From Whitmania pigra (lineage: Eukaryota; Annelida; Clitellata; Hirudinida; Haemopidae), in NCBI GenBank assembly GCA_021613335.1, contig JAJTWR010000356.1:643501-707500 (forward strand): DNA of 64,000 bases, in the 5' to 3' direction. Under the pieces are notes generated by a model, which saw nothing but the letters and a program-made list of their open reading frames with translations, was not told the DNA's origin and did no database searches. This document shows positions 51,938 to 63,733 of this stretch, piece after piece (the first letter of the stretch is position 1; each line of letters opens with the position of its first letter). The position numbers were made by a program, and so were the translations under genes.

Positions 51938-53790
51938 TTGGTCAATTCTTGTAGTTCTTTTCTCATCTCGAAGATCACCAAAATCCATGAATCAATCGCA
52001 AACACCCTCGCCTCATCAACCGTCTCATCCTTCACAAGGCATCTCAATCTCAGTCCTCAAACTTCGGAAGAGGTTAACAATCTAATTGGCTCACTGCCCA
52101 ACAAGTCACATCTCCCCACTCCCCTTCTCAAGAAATACGTTCTAATTCCATCCCCAATTCTCTCTAAACTAGCAAACCTTTCTTTCAGCACTGGCTTTTT
52201 TTTCTTCCATCTTCAAGGGCCAAAGTCTTTCCCCTTCTAAAAATAAAGCCAAGCCTTGACTCAAGCTCGCCTGCCAATTAGAGACCTATCTCTAACCTCT
52301 CTACTATGTCGAAAATGCTTGAAAGACTCAGAATTGGCCCTCATATCTCAGCATCCTCTAACTTCTCTTCCTTCTATTCTGCCTGCAGACCTTGTTTTTC
52401 TACAGCAAGAGCTCTTTTACACATCTTCAACAATTTATCTAACATCTGTGGCAGGGGCAATTACGCCATTACAGTCGATCTCGACCTCTCTGCTGTTTAT
52501 GATATCATCACTCACCAGATATTGCTGGAAAGAATCCAGTTTGACTTTGGAATTAATGACCTTGCATTCTCCTAGCTATAATCTTCCAACAGAACTTTCA
52601 CCCCTCCTCCCCATTTAAACTACATGCCAGTATTCCTCAGGGCTCTGTCCGTGGACTTTTGCTTTTCACAAACTATACTTCACCTTTGTCTAACATTATT
52701 CATAACTTCAACATATCCTTCCATCAATAAGCAGATGACACAAGTCTTTTCTCTATCTTCTTCAGCCAGAGCATCTCAGATCAGCTAGGAAATCTGCGGA
52801 AGTGCACGGATACCATCAATGATTGGCATCTCGTTAACTTTCGTAAAGTAAATCCGCAGATATCCGAAATTCATTCGCACACCCGCTCGCTTCAAAACTC
52901 TGTCGCCTCCTCTTTCCATAAACGTCGCCGGCATCCTCCTTCCTTCTTCTACTACTCTCAATCTCCTCGGTGTTGTTTTCGATTCGCTCTTCACCTTTAG
53001 GGAACATTCCGCCCCCATAGCCAAATCCTGCAATCACTATATCTGAGCAATCCAGCACATCCTTTCCTTACTTTCCGTCGACACAACTACTGCCCTTGCC
53101 CGCAGTCTCGTCCTCTCTCGTCTAGACTACTGTAATTCCCTTCTTTATGTTACATCTGCCTCTTTAATACATTTGTTACAACGCGTCTAAAACAAGCTTG
53201 CCAAGTTTGTCCTTCTCAAATCTGCCATTAATAGCACGGACTGTCTAAAGTAACTGCACTGGGTGCGGATTTACAGTCGTATCACCTTCTAAATTGCCCT
53301 CATGACATATCACCCTCTAGTGACATCCAGCCCACCTTGTAGATCCGCCAAACACCTGGTCTTCGTTCATCTGACACCATTCATCTTCATAAACTAGTAA
53401 ATAGGTCATAACTCGTTGACAATGCGAGTTGGCTCAGAGCGTTCCTGCAAAGTGAAAAGCATTTCCTGTGACAGCAACAGTCATTACGTGTCGTTTTCGC
53501 ATCCCAGCTCGCACCGCCAGGGTGCATCCGCGGATAGGGGAGTTACGTAACTGGTGGATCGATTAAGAGGTGCCTTCACATCCAATCCGGAAACATAAGG
53601 CAACCAAAAAAAATCGTCTAAATACAAATAAATACAAATACAAACAGAGACTTATCGTATGCCTCTCCTACTGACTGGAACTGACTTCCTTCCCTCCTAA
53701 GAACCCAACCATTTCTGGAGCCCTTGAAGCGTCGCCTGAAGACTCACCTCTTCAGGACTTCTCGGGACAGCGAAAACATAAGGCGCCTTA
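51938..53790 (+). pseudogene. Decayed L2/CR1-like LINE reverse transcriptase
   Basis: Broken pieces read in order like an L2/CR1 Pol: LIGSLPNKSHLPTPLLKKYV, ILSKLANLSFSTG, SKMLERLRIGPHISASSNFS, FNNLSNICGRGNYAITVDLD, then LSAVYDIITHQILLERI (motif A, usual form LSAAFDTIDH), then IPQGSVRGLLLF (usual form VPQGSVLGPLLF), then ADDTSLFS (active site, with a stop just before it). The 3' end encodes PLKRRLKTHLFRTSRD before an ATT tail. Several stops and frameshifts make it non-functional. A SINE-like insertion interrupts it at about 53400-53640. Confidence 0.88.
53400..53640 (+). mobile_element. SINE-like insertion nested in the L2-like LINE
   Basis: LINE coding sequence stops at about 53398 (HLHKLVN in the decayed frame) and resumes at about 53642 (LSYASPTDWN). 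The inserted piece is GC-richer, has TTGGCTCAGAGCG (tRNA A-box-like) near its start and ends in (ACAAATA)n-like sequence. Its middle (CGCACCGCCAGGGTGCATCC) matches the reverse complement of about 6925-7000, and GACAGCAACAGTCATTACG resembles 12370-12390. Confidence 0.6.
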
Positions 53791-53811
53791 TAAATTTATT
53801 ATTATTATTAA

Positions 53812-53876
<65 letters not shown>
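53791..53876. repeat. ATT array at the 3' end of the L2-like LINE
   Basis: (ATT)n starting directly after the AAGGCGCCTTATAAATT end of the LINE; probably its tail, expanded. Confidence 0.95.
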
Positions 53877-53877
<1 letters not shown>

Positions 53878-55079
53878 GAACGTACTTGTAATTTTACCTG
53901 TGCTTTACCTGCTCCCTGTACTTATTAATTCCACTTTCTAGTACTTATTTCCTGATTGGAAAAGATTGATGGAAGTCTTCAATCATCGACATCCTTTAAA
54001 ACATCGCTTCGCTGTCGGAAGGAAATTCATTCCCTAGGCGAAGAATCACATCATATGGAGATGTGCTAATGTTTGCCCAGTCATTCAGCCGGACGTCATC
54101 GAGGAATACGAAGGAATTGCAAGGCAAACAATCGTCAACATCGATTCTAAAAGTTATCGAAATAAATTTGCCTCGGGTGCTTTTCGACAAGTTTTCAGAG
54201 AAAACGTCAGAGGCGGGAAGAGAATTATCGATTTTCTTTGGATGTTTTTTCCTTTCCTTTTTCACTTTTTAAATAAAATTCTTTTTTTTTAATACTAAAA
54301 AATGAATTGTTAAAAGTCAAAAATTTTCCTCAATTCCAGGAAGTAAAGGACAATCAAGTCTCAAAATAAAGCCTTCACCCTTGGATTCTAAGAATTGAAT
54401 ATTATAAAGAATTACTATAATTGATCATTTCAAAACTATGATGTGTGACTGAAATAGAAGCAGTAGTAGATATTACTTTGTAGTTTTGTGCTTAAAAAAC
54501 AATTTCAAAGAAATGAAAAGAAATAGGAAATAATTAATTATGTTTGTTAAACGAAATAAATGCTTTTATCATCTTCAAACAAAAAGCCCAAAGAGTTCGC
54601 CTTAAATTCTACAATATTGTTTTGCTTTTTATATTTTAGAATTGTTAATTAATGTTTAATTGTTGAAATAATAAAAGAATGATAAATTGTTACTGAATGT
54701 TAACATTATGAAATCATAATTTTAATAAATGTGAAACATCCAGGAAAATGTGGAATCAAGTTTTGTTTTCTCAAAAAAAACTGCAAAAAAAACACTTTCG
54801 ATGTAAATTATTTGAAATTCTTGACTTAAGTTTAAAAATAATTTATTTATGATTATATTAAATGTTGTACTTATGAAATAAAAATTATTATGTTTAATGT
54901 ATTAATTAAAACCCAAATGCGAAACAACTAAAATGTGTGCTTTCTGTCCTAAATTTTTCAATATTTTTGTATTTGAAATTTATTATTAATTAATATACTC
55001 ATTTTATTAATAAATTCATCACTTTATTATAATATCCTCGTTGTAAAAATCTGCTTGTAAACTTATTATAAATTATTAA
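53877..55079. other. AT-rich spacer
   Basis: No supported gene. A frame at 53996-54265 (-) is open but unrecognised. Confidence 0.5.
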
Positions 55080-55110
55080 TTATTATTGTTATTATTATTA
55101 TTATTATTTT
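55080..55110. repeat. ATT array at the 3' side of the retrotransposon
   Basis: Short (ATT)n; TAA on the element's sense strand, matching the array on its 5' side. Confidence 0.9.
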
Positions 55111-58100
55111 TATTAATTCAACACAACCGCAACGGTCGGAAAGTCAATGACGCCAGGTCTCAACAAGAGTCCACAGGCAACAAAACTAGCATGCATGTCA
55201 TCTTAAATCCTAAAAATAAAGTCGAAACAAAACAAAACAAAAATTCTGTCGTTCTTGTTTAACTGAAATGTCATCCCAGAATCTTTCTGAGTATATGGGC
55301 AGTTCCATTCAATGCAATCTTTTGTATTTCATATTGGTTCGGCCTTCCTGGGATCTGCTCCAGCTCTTTCCTGTAGTTTTCTGGAATTGTTCCTAATGCT
55401 CCCACGATGACTGGTATTGTTTTGACTTCAACTTTCCACATTCTACTGACTTCAATTTGTAAATCTTTATATTTAAGAATTTTTTCATTTAATTTTTGTA
55501 TAACATTTTGGTCGTCAGGTATGGAAATTTCAATCAACAGGCAACAATTTTCCTTTCTATCCAAAAATATGATGTCCGGTCTGTTAGCAAGTACTGTTCT
55601 GTCCGTTAGTACACCTTGGTCCCACATAAGAGTGACGTCATCGATACTCACCACAGGATCAGGCTTATGTAAATAATATTTCTCAACTACTGGGACATCG
55701 AAACTTTTACATATTTTCCAATGGATGTACGCAGCAACTTTATTGTGTCTTTCAGTATATTCTGTTGGAGCAAGCATCTGGCATCCTGCAATTACGTGTC
55801 CTATGTGTTCCTCTGCTCTGTGGCACAATCTGCACAAGCTGCTCACATCTTGCTTCAATATGTGTTTTTGGTAATATCTTGTTTTCAAGGCCTGATCCTG
55901 CGCCGCTATGATTAAACTCTCAGTCTCCCCTTTCAATCCACTACGGTTGAGCCATGAAACTGTCAGTTCTTTACTAATTCCTATCTTTTCCACATTCCTC
56001 AGAAACTGTCCGTGCAGGGGTTTTCTTTTTATTTCTTCCAACTTTTCTACTTGCATCCTTTTTGTTAATTCATCGGTCATTTTCATTCCAACGTTCTTCT
56101 TCAGCGCGTATTTATTTTGAATTTTGCTTGATTCTTTCAAAATTGAGTATTTTTTCTTGAGACTGTCGTTCAGTTTTACTATTTGGATTAACCCACTGTT
56201 TTGTGATTCGATATATTCTGACAGACCCAATATAGCCTGTTGATATACTGACCAAATCTCAAGTAACCCTCTACCACCATTCTTTCTTTTAATGTACAAC
56301 CTCTGCACATCACCTCTCGGGTGGTGCATTCCATTTATTGTTAGAATCTTTCTTGTCTTTCTGTCAATTTTATCTATTTCTGATTTTAACCATTCGATTA
56401 TTCCGAAGCCGTAAGTGAGAACTGGCACTGCCAAACTGTTAATGGCCATGATTTTGTTCCTTGCGTTGAGTTCGGTTGCCAATATTTTCCTTATTCGTCG
56501 GTAATATTCTTTTTTTACAATTTCTTTCATGACTTTGTTGTTTACACCACCTTTCTCTTCCATGCCAAGATATTTGTAAAGTTCATCTGCATCTAGTGAT
56601 CTAATTTGGAGAGAATCTTTAAGCTGAATATTTTTTCCTTGAATGATCTTTCCTTTCTTTATCGCGACTGTAGCGCATTTTTCTAATCCGAATTCCATTT
56701 GAATATCTTTGCTAAATTTTTCAACAATTCTCAAATTTGTTTTCATATGTTTTTCATTTGTAGCAAATAACTTCAAATCGTCCATATACAGCAAATGGCT
56801 TAACTCCTGTTCGTGAATTATATAACCTTTACCATTTTTCCTCAGAGCATTGGATAATGGTATCAATGCCATGCAGAATAGTAAGGGTGACAAAGAGTCT
56901 CCTTGAAATATTCCTCGTTTGATAAGGATGATTCCAGTTTTTATGCATCCATCTCCACTCGTTAGCATCATTGTAGTTTTCCATTTAAGCATTGAGCACT
57001 CAATGAAATCTCTGATAACTTCGTTAACTTTGAATGTTTTCAGTATTTGCTTAATCAATGAGTGGGGGATGCTGTCGAACGCCCTTTTGTAGTCTATCCA
57101 AGCAACGTACAGATCTTTTTTGAATTTCTTTGCATGTTGCATCACCATCTGACTAATAAGTAACTGATCTTTGCATCCTCTACTTTTCATTCTACATCCT
57201 TTCTGTTCTTCTGGTAGGATGTTGTTTGTATGAAGATAGGAATAAATCCTTTCCGACATCAATGATGTCAAAATTTTGTACATTACTGGTAAACATGTTA
57301 TCGGCCTGTAATTCTTCGGTTGCAAAGTATCCTTTGATTTTGGCAGCAAATAAGTAATGCCTTTTGTCAGCCATTCAGGTATATTAATTGGATTTTTCAT
57401 TATTTCATTATAACCAGAGATCAATTGGCCATGAAGTGACACCAAATATTTTAACCAAAAGTTGTGTATCTTATCTAATCCAGGAGACTTCCAATTCTGT
57501 AGGAATTTAATTGTTGTTTTAAGTTCTTTCTCTTCAAATTCTCTCCATTCATCATTCTTCAAATTTGCATGAGCTATTTCTTCTTCTTGAATCCATTCTG
57601 CTTGATAATTGTGTCTTACTTCATCTTCGAGTATTTTTTTCCAAAATTGTTCCACCTCACTGGGGTCTGGCTTTTGTGTTACTTCAATCTGTTCCTTATT
57701 GATTTCTCTGTAAAATTTTTTCTGATCATCTATGAACAGTTTGTTTTGTTGAAATTGGGCACTGCGTTTACTGTATCTTCTTAATCTTTGTGCCTTGGCT
57801 TGCAATTTCATTCTTACATTATTTTCAATTTTGTCAATTTGTTTCAGGCTCATATCCGATTTCTCACATATGGCCATCATCTTGTTTTGGACTTTTTGGC
57901 TGGCGTTCCCTTTTTTGAATTGCTTTATTGTGGCCATTTCTTTTCTGTACTTGTTTATGATTTTATTTAGTCTGATTTTCCAATTTGGTATTTCGGATCG
58001 ATATCCATCATTTTTAGTTTCATGTCTCTCTCCTGCGATCACAGCCGCTGTCGCGTAAATCCATAAGTTGATCTGAGTTAGATCCAACGAGATGTTCTTG

Positions 58101-58540
58101 GTAATATTACTTAGTGCCTTATTCACAAATTCTATCTCCTTGGAAACAAGTTTTATATTTTTTATTTTATTTAACGTCTTCCTTTCCTCAAACTTGCAAC
58201 ATCTCGCTTCATTGAATTTCACAAGGATTTTCCTCTCCATGTTTTTGATGTCTTCTGCTTCCGTCTTTTCCTTCTCTGAGATGTTGATAGGTTGGTTCAT
58301 AGCATGTGATACCACTGGTCTGTGGTAGGCATGATCACCATCAATACATTGATATCTTTCAATTCTGTATGCTACATCTGCTTCTATTTGCTCAATTCAA
58401 TTGCTGTGAGTTTATTTTCTTTAATTATAAATCTTCTTTGATTACTCAAATTGTTTGGGTTCATTCCGGGGAAAATTTCTGGATTCCTGTCTCTCCACAC
58501 ATTATACGTGCTCACAGTTATTCCATCATTAGTAGGAGAT
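55111..58540 (-). mobile_element. RLE-type non-LTR retrotransposon, R4/Dong-like, nearly complete
   Basis: The element lies between TAA arrays (55080-55110 and 58541-59055, both TAA on its sense strand). It has a short 3' UTR with a small hairpin at 55126-55136, a long pol frame (55271-58315), and coding sequence upstream of it in another frame (YNVWRDRNPEIFPGMNPNNL, about 58400-58510). The 5' end is truncated within coding sequence. Confidence 0.85.
55271..58315 (-). CDS. Retrotransposon polymerase with CCHC and restriction-like endonuclease
   Basis: 1,014-residue open frame; the first codon used is GTG, so the true start is upstream. RT motifs: KNYRPITCLPVMYKILTSLM, AWIDYKRAFDSIPHSLI (motif A), GIFQGDSLSPLLFCMALIPL (motif B), LLYMDDLKLFA (active site YMDD near residue 509). 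After the RT come a CCHC knuckle (CRLCHRAEEHIGHVIAGC, near 830-845) and a restriction-like endonuclease core (RPDIIFLDRKENCCLLIEIS, near 905-925). This order is typical of R2/R4/NeSL-group elements, which copy RNA into a nick made at the target. The R4/Dong placement is my inference from the missing N-terminal zinc fingers and the TAA target. An upstream frame break near 58384-58400 suggests this copy is no longer intact. Confidence 0.9.
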   Translation of the reverse strand: MVSHAMNQPINISEKEKTEAEDIKNMERKILVKFNEARCCKFEERKTLNKIKNIKLVSKEIEFVNKALSNITKNISLDLTQINLWIYATAAVIAGERHETKNDGYRSEIPNWKIRLNKIINKYRKEMATIKQFKKGNASQKVQNKMMAICEKSDMSLKQIDKIENNVRMKLQAKAQRLRRYSKRSAQFQQNKLFIDDQKKFYREINKEQIEVTQKPDPSEVEQFWKKILEDEVRHNYQAEWIQEEEIAHANLKNDEWREFEEKELKTTIKFLQNWKSPGLDKIHNFWLKYLVSLHGQLISGYNEIMKNPINIPEWLTKGITYLLPKSKDTLQPKNYRPITCLPVMYKILTSLMSERIYSYLHTNNILPEEQKGCRMKSRGCKDQLLISQMVMQHAKKFKKDLYVAWIDYKRAFDSIPHSLIKQILKTFKVNEVIRDFIECSMLKWKTTMMLTSGDGCIKTGIILIKRGIFQGDSLSPLLFCMALIPLSNALRKNGKGYIIHEQELSHLLYMDDLKLFATNEKHMKTNLRIVEKFSKDIQMEFGLEKCATVAIKKGKIIQGKNIQLKDSLQIRSLDADELYKYLGMEEKGGVNNKVMKEIVKKEYYRRIRKILATELNARNKIMAINSLAVPVLTYGFGIIEWLKSEIDKIDRKTRKILTINGMHHPRGDVQRLYIKRKNGGRGLLEIWSVYQQAILGLSEYIESQNSGLIQIVKLNDSLKKKYSILKESSKIQNKYALKKNVGMKMTDELTKRMQVEKLEEIKRKPLHGQFLRNVEKIGISKELTVSWLNRSGLKGETESLIIAAQDQALKTRYYQKHILKQDVSSLCRLCHRAEEHIGHVIAGCQMLAPTEYTERHNKVAAYIHWKICKSFDVPVVEKYYLHKPDPVVSIDDVTLMWDQGVLTDRTVLANRPDIIFLDRKENCCLLIEISIPDDQNVIQKLNEKILKYKDLQIEVSRMWKVEVKTIPVIVGALGTIPENYRKELEQIPGRPNQYEIQKIALNGTAHILRKILG

Positions 58541-58600
58541 TATTAGTATTATTATTATTATTTTATTATTATTATTATATTATTATTATTATATTATTGG

Positions 58601-58661
<61 letters not shown>

Positions 58662-58685
58662 TATTCATTATCATTTAGGATGATT

Positions 58686-58728
<43 letters not shown>

Positions 58729-58774
58729 GGATTATTATTATTATTATTATTATATTATTATTATTAGTATTATG

Positions 58775-58820
<46 letters not shown>

Positions 58821-58902
58821 TATTATATTATTATTATTATTATTATGATTATTATTATATTATTATTATTATTTTATTATTATTATTATATTATTAGTAT
58901 TC

Positions 58903-58966
<64 letters not shown>

Positions 58967-58967
58967 C

Positions 58968-59003
<36 letters not shown>

Positions 59004-59055
59004 TATTATTATTATTATTATTATATTATTATTATTATTATTATAATATTATAAA
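58541..59055. repeat. Large ATT microsatellite (TAA on the retrotransposon sense strand)
   Basis: About 510 bp of (ATT)n with AGG and GATT interruptions, directly at the 5' side of the retrotransposon. Confidence 0.97.
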
Positions 59056-60859
59056 TCCGAAACTCGGAAGCTCCAATTCCTCCTCAAGGGTTTTAAATTA
59101 AAAATATTCTGCTGCCAAAGAATCTCAAAATTCTATCAAAATGTTGTAAATTTATGACAACCTTGTGCCGTCTCCTGTCTCCAGAGGAGATTTTCTAAAT
59201 TTTTTTTTCTAAAGCATAATTAGCATCACTATCATGTATTGTATAGAATAATGTTATTAAACCGTAGTACTATTTAATTGACTAATTTTACAATAATTTA
59301 AGCTAAGTAGGGATTTATAATAGCAATTATTATTATGATTATTATTATTAGCAGAGTTTAACTTTAAATAAAAATAATTTTAATAATATTAGCATTAATA
59401 ATAATTATAGTAATAATTAAATAATAAAATGAATCGTAAACATTTTATGATGATCTTTTTACGGAGAGCAAAATTCTGAATAACAAAAAAAACTCCGCTT
59501 ATAATTGTTTGGATTGATAATAACATTAGTAATATTAGCATTTATAAATATTTTAAAATCCGCTTATAATTGTTTGGATTGATAATAACATTAGTAATAT
59601 TAGCATTTATAAATATTTTAAAATCCGCATATAATTGTTTGGATTGATAATAACATTAGTAATATTAGCATTTATAAATATTTTAAAATCCGCATATAAT
59701 TGTTTGGATTGATTACTTCCCACGGTTCGAAGCTTTTGGTTTTCTCCTTGAAATCAAGAAAACAAAAGACGAGAAAGTTGTATTTCTCTCTCCAAAAAAA
59801 GGTCAGAAATAACTCTAGACTTTATTCCAACTTTCTGTGAGGAAAAGCAAGGATCATCTGATGACGGTGACGACAAATGAACATTTTGTATTTTGTCTCG
59901 AGGCTGAAATGACGAGATGCTAGTCATTCTTTCATCGTTCCATCAAACATGCAGCTTAATGTTCAAGGGGATCATTAGAGTACTTCAAGTTGGTCTCAAT
60001 GCTGCCCTCAGGTCTCTTATGATTTACTGATCATGAATTTGTCAGTATCAATAATTCGCTAAAATTTCATCAGAACCGTTAATTCATTATCTTGCCAGTC
60101 TCGATTCAAAGAAGTTACAAAACGATTCAAGTTTTGTTTTTTATTATTTTTTTTTAATTTATATTTTTTAATAAGACGTTGTTAACGTCAGAAAAAAGGA
60201 TGTTTGTCGTAAATTGCCGACACATTATCGTAAATGTTTCATGACCCATAAATTCGCCTGTGCGAGCGTAAAAAGAAAACGGCCATAAATACGACGAAAA
60301 TGCATTTTACGTAAGAGACGATTAGAAAGGACTGATTCTCGGAAATCGAAATTTTATTAACGCTTAATAATATCAATTATTAATGAATTAAGTATACCAG
60401 AAGAATAAATTAAACTTAAAAAGATCAAGTTAACAAAAAATAATAATAAATTAAAAGAAGAAAAAATCTACAAGAGACATTTCAATGCTTTCTCCGTAGA
60501 AGGCATTTTTCCACGTTTTTCCATAAAAGCTGCAAACAATGGGGAGGCATCCACCATCCTGCCTCTTCAGCCTCATTACGTTCAACCCCCCCCCCCGTAC
60601 CCACAACCCCCACAATAAGGAAAGTGGCTGTCAGATTAATTTCCTTCCATTCACCTTTTCCTAGGGAGATTAATAACAACATTGTTATTTAAGAATAATT
60701 ACTGTTTTAATATTAATAACATAACAATTGTATTATTTTCGTTAATTATTTAGCGACTTGTTTGTTCTTGTCAGATGTAGCGACTATGGTTGTCAAAGAT
60801 ATTGTTATTTTTATTATCATTATCGTTATTATTATTAATATTATTTTTTTAAAACCTTT
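59056..60859. other. AT-rich spacer
   Basis: No gene supported, apart from the 65-bp tandem repeat listed separately. A poly-C run lies at about 60589-60596. Confidence 0.55.
59494..59712. repeat. 65-bp tandem repeat, about 3.3 copies
   Basis: Units start TCCGCTTATAATTGTTTGGA at 59494, 59559, 59624 and 59689. Copies differ mainly by CTTATA versus CATATA. Confidence 0.97.
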
Positions 60860-62430
60860 TATTAGCCCATCCAAAAAACATAACGGACATAATAATGTTT
60901 AAAAATTCCAAATCTTTAATTTTTTTGGTCCGCACATGGGTCTGGGAAATCCCGTCAGACCGTAAAGAAAGATCTTCAACAAGTCGTTCCAATCATTTCA
61001 AATGTCTATCAAACGAGGTTTTAGCGTCTTCTGCCTTTCAAGGCGTTCATCTTGAATGTCGTTCATATCTTGTACGTCTCCTGCATGGTTTTGATGAAAG
61101 TCCACATGAGGAACCTCCTCGAGACTCCGAATCTCCTCCAAAATCTCCACGACTCCTCGGAAATTGGTTCCCTAAAGTTTAAAATGAGCGCTGTGATGTT
61201 TCCTTTCTGTCTTAGAGACTGGATTATTTTCTTTCATTCATTGGTGGATTCCCGGCAGGTCATATTTTGAAACCTTAACGAGATGAATTTTATCCAGGTC
61301 GGCAGAGTTTGATCCCACTGCCACATCGCACACGACATATTCTGAATCTTTCCATGCACACAAGTCTGGAATTTGGGTTCCTTCATCATTCTGGGTTCAA
61401 TCCTAGCGATGAACCCCATTGCACTCAATTTTCCTGCCAGCATCTTCACTATGGCGTATGTCTCACACGTCTAGGACCGTCAGTAGTGCGACAACGCTTT
61501 ATGATGTGCTCCAACGACTCATTAACTCGGCAACCGGCAGCGCAGATGGTGTTGGCAAATGGCTTGTATCTTGATTCTCGCAGTCTGTATTGTAGGACTG
61601 CGGTTCTAACTTTAATACATTTCAGTTATTGATCCGATGCCATTCTGTGAACTCCGTCAGTTAGACACTCGCTTGGTTCAACGGGATTGGAAAAGGACCT
61701 AAGTCCATATCCATCTACTGATTTATATAGTGCTGTTGCCGTTGCTTTTCTTAATGCCTTGGCATCATTACGAGATCCTGGGATGCCAAACCTTTTGACC
61801 TCTTCCATCACCTCAGTTCCCCCTCCAAGGACATTTAGCATGAACTGGTCTTTGTTTTCTTTTGCTTGTTTTAGGACTTGTGACATGCGACGAGTTCTTA
61901 TACTTGGAATCCATTTCCGAAGTTGAAAGATTCCAAGGCCTCCTAATCGGACTGGAGCGTGTAAGAATGCATTTGGAATATCTTTTGGTAGTTTCAACCA
62001 ATTCGAGTTGCTTTTCTGATGGCGACGTCAGCAGCATTCAAAGATTTGAGGCTTATCTTTTCAAAGCTTAGATGGTGGACGAGACCAGGTATGAGATGAG
62101 TTCTGAGGATGTAGAGAGGCTGATGTGGCTTCAGAGGGGCACGTGAAATGGAATGTAAATCGTTTTGAATTTTTTTTGCTATTGTTGAGTATTTCAATCT
62201 GGCTCCAATTTCAACACCTAGACATTTGTAAGTCTCAATAATATTTAAAGCTTTGATTTTTTCATTCCCTAAACTGAGATAAGGCTCCGGGTTGACAATC
62301 CACAATCTCCTTGCAATGTTAATTTCAGTGAGCATGGATGCAAGTTGCACAAACATCATTTGCATTCCAACGTCAGTTGCGGACATCAACAGGAGGTCAT
62401 CTGCAAAAAAAAATGTAATTGCCTTATTAT
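60860..62430 (-). pseudogene. 5'-truncated, decayed R2-like retrotransposon
   Basis: Reading the minus strand from 62408: FADDLLLMSATD (RT active site FADD), ETYKCLGVEIGARLKYSTIA, ILRTHLIPGLVHHL, PKDIPNAFLHAPVRLGGLGI (a block typical of the R2 clade), AVLQYRLRESRYKPF, then CCHC CAAGCRVNESLEHIIKRC. A degraded endonuclease region follows (61234-61449). Frameshifts and stops separate the pieces 61994-62389, 61626-61997, 61490-61625 and 61234-61449. Sequence before the RT active site is missing; the break lies next to an ATT array (about 62428-62456). The left border near 60860 is approximate. Confidence 0.85.
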
Positions 62431-63620
62431 TAGTATTGTTATTATTATTATTATTATTTTTATTTTTATTATTATTTTTTAATTATTATTATTGGAAATG
62501 CTAGTCATCTCTTGTTTTAGAACTTGATCGATAAAAATTGAAACGTTTCTTATAAAATTCTGCTTACATTTCCAGCTTCATAAATTACGCTAATTTTTTC
62601 CGATGACTGCCAATGTTAACGAATTAAAAAAATTATAAAAATAAATAAATAAATAACTAAATAAAAACCATGCGATGAAAAATATTCTAATTCCGAAGAA
62701 ATTCCCAAATAATTCTCAGCCATAAATTGAAAGACATAAAATAAAAATGAAAAAAAAGAAAAAATTTTCAAAGAAAAACCTGTGGAAAACGTGGAAGCGA
62801 TGCTTGGAAAGGCGTCATCGGATGTGATTAAGTTGATGGATAACACCCTCCTTGAAAATTAATTTAAGACTTTCGATCTGCAATCCTCAAGGTTTGAACT
62901 GGTCGGACAGTATTTAATAATTTAATAACTTAAATTTATTTCTAATTGGATGGATAATATTTAATAAACTAATTATGACTGGATTGATAATTTTGTATAT
63001 CTAGTACGTATTTTTAATAAACTATTTGTAACCGATATATAATTATTAATAAACTTATTATTCAATCCACAATAACAACATGTTGCCGATGAAAAGACAC
63101 GAGAGAAGTTGATCAGACGTGTCCTACGTGACGCGGGAAAACTGGATTTCTTGAAGAATAATGAGAAATTAACTTCTGAACCTCCACTTGAACTTATCAG
63201 AGGACACATGCAAGCATAATTAGACATTAAAGATTTAATTTTTATTGTCTATATTGCCTCACATTTTGATCTTAAAGAGTCTTGATCGCACTCATTAAAA
63301 TCCAATTAGCTTTGGAAAATTTCAGCAGTGAATCATTCAATTAGTCTGAGGTGTTTCCTCCAATTACTTTCATCCTCATCTTCATCAAGACGTCATCAAT
63401 CTTCCATCGCTTCTTGAACTTTGTTTAAAAATTCCTAAAAAAAAAATTTAAGAAAATGAATTTTCGTTCCGGCACCAGACAAAGATCAGCTAATAAGATA
63501 AGAATGAGTCGTTAATGATGACAATATTAATAATGTTAATTAATATTATAATATTAATTAAATAATTATAATTATAACTAAATAATTGCTACTAGTACTA
63601 ACAAATAATTATAATTAATT
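62431..63620. other. AT-rich spacer
   Basis: (ATT)n at about 62428-62480; otherwise nothing recognisable. Confidence 0.55.
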
Positions 63621-63637
63621 TATTATTATTATTATTA

Positions 63638-63733
<96 letters not shown>
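63621..63733. repeat. ATT microsatellite
   Basis: Near-pure (ATT)n. Confidence 0.95.

Noticed and set aside
62392..62408. Splice-acceptor-like TTTTTTTTTGCAG before ATGAC on the minus strand
   Set aside because: The same bases encode the FFFADD reverse transcriptase motif of the R2-like remnant, so the acceptor look is coincidental.
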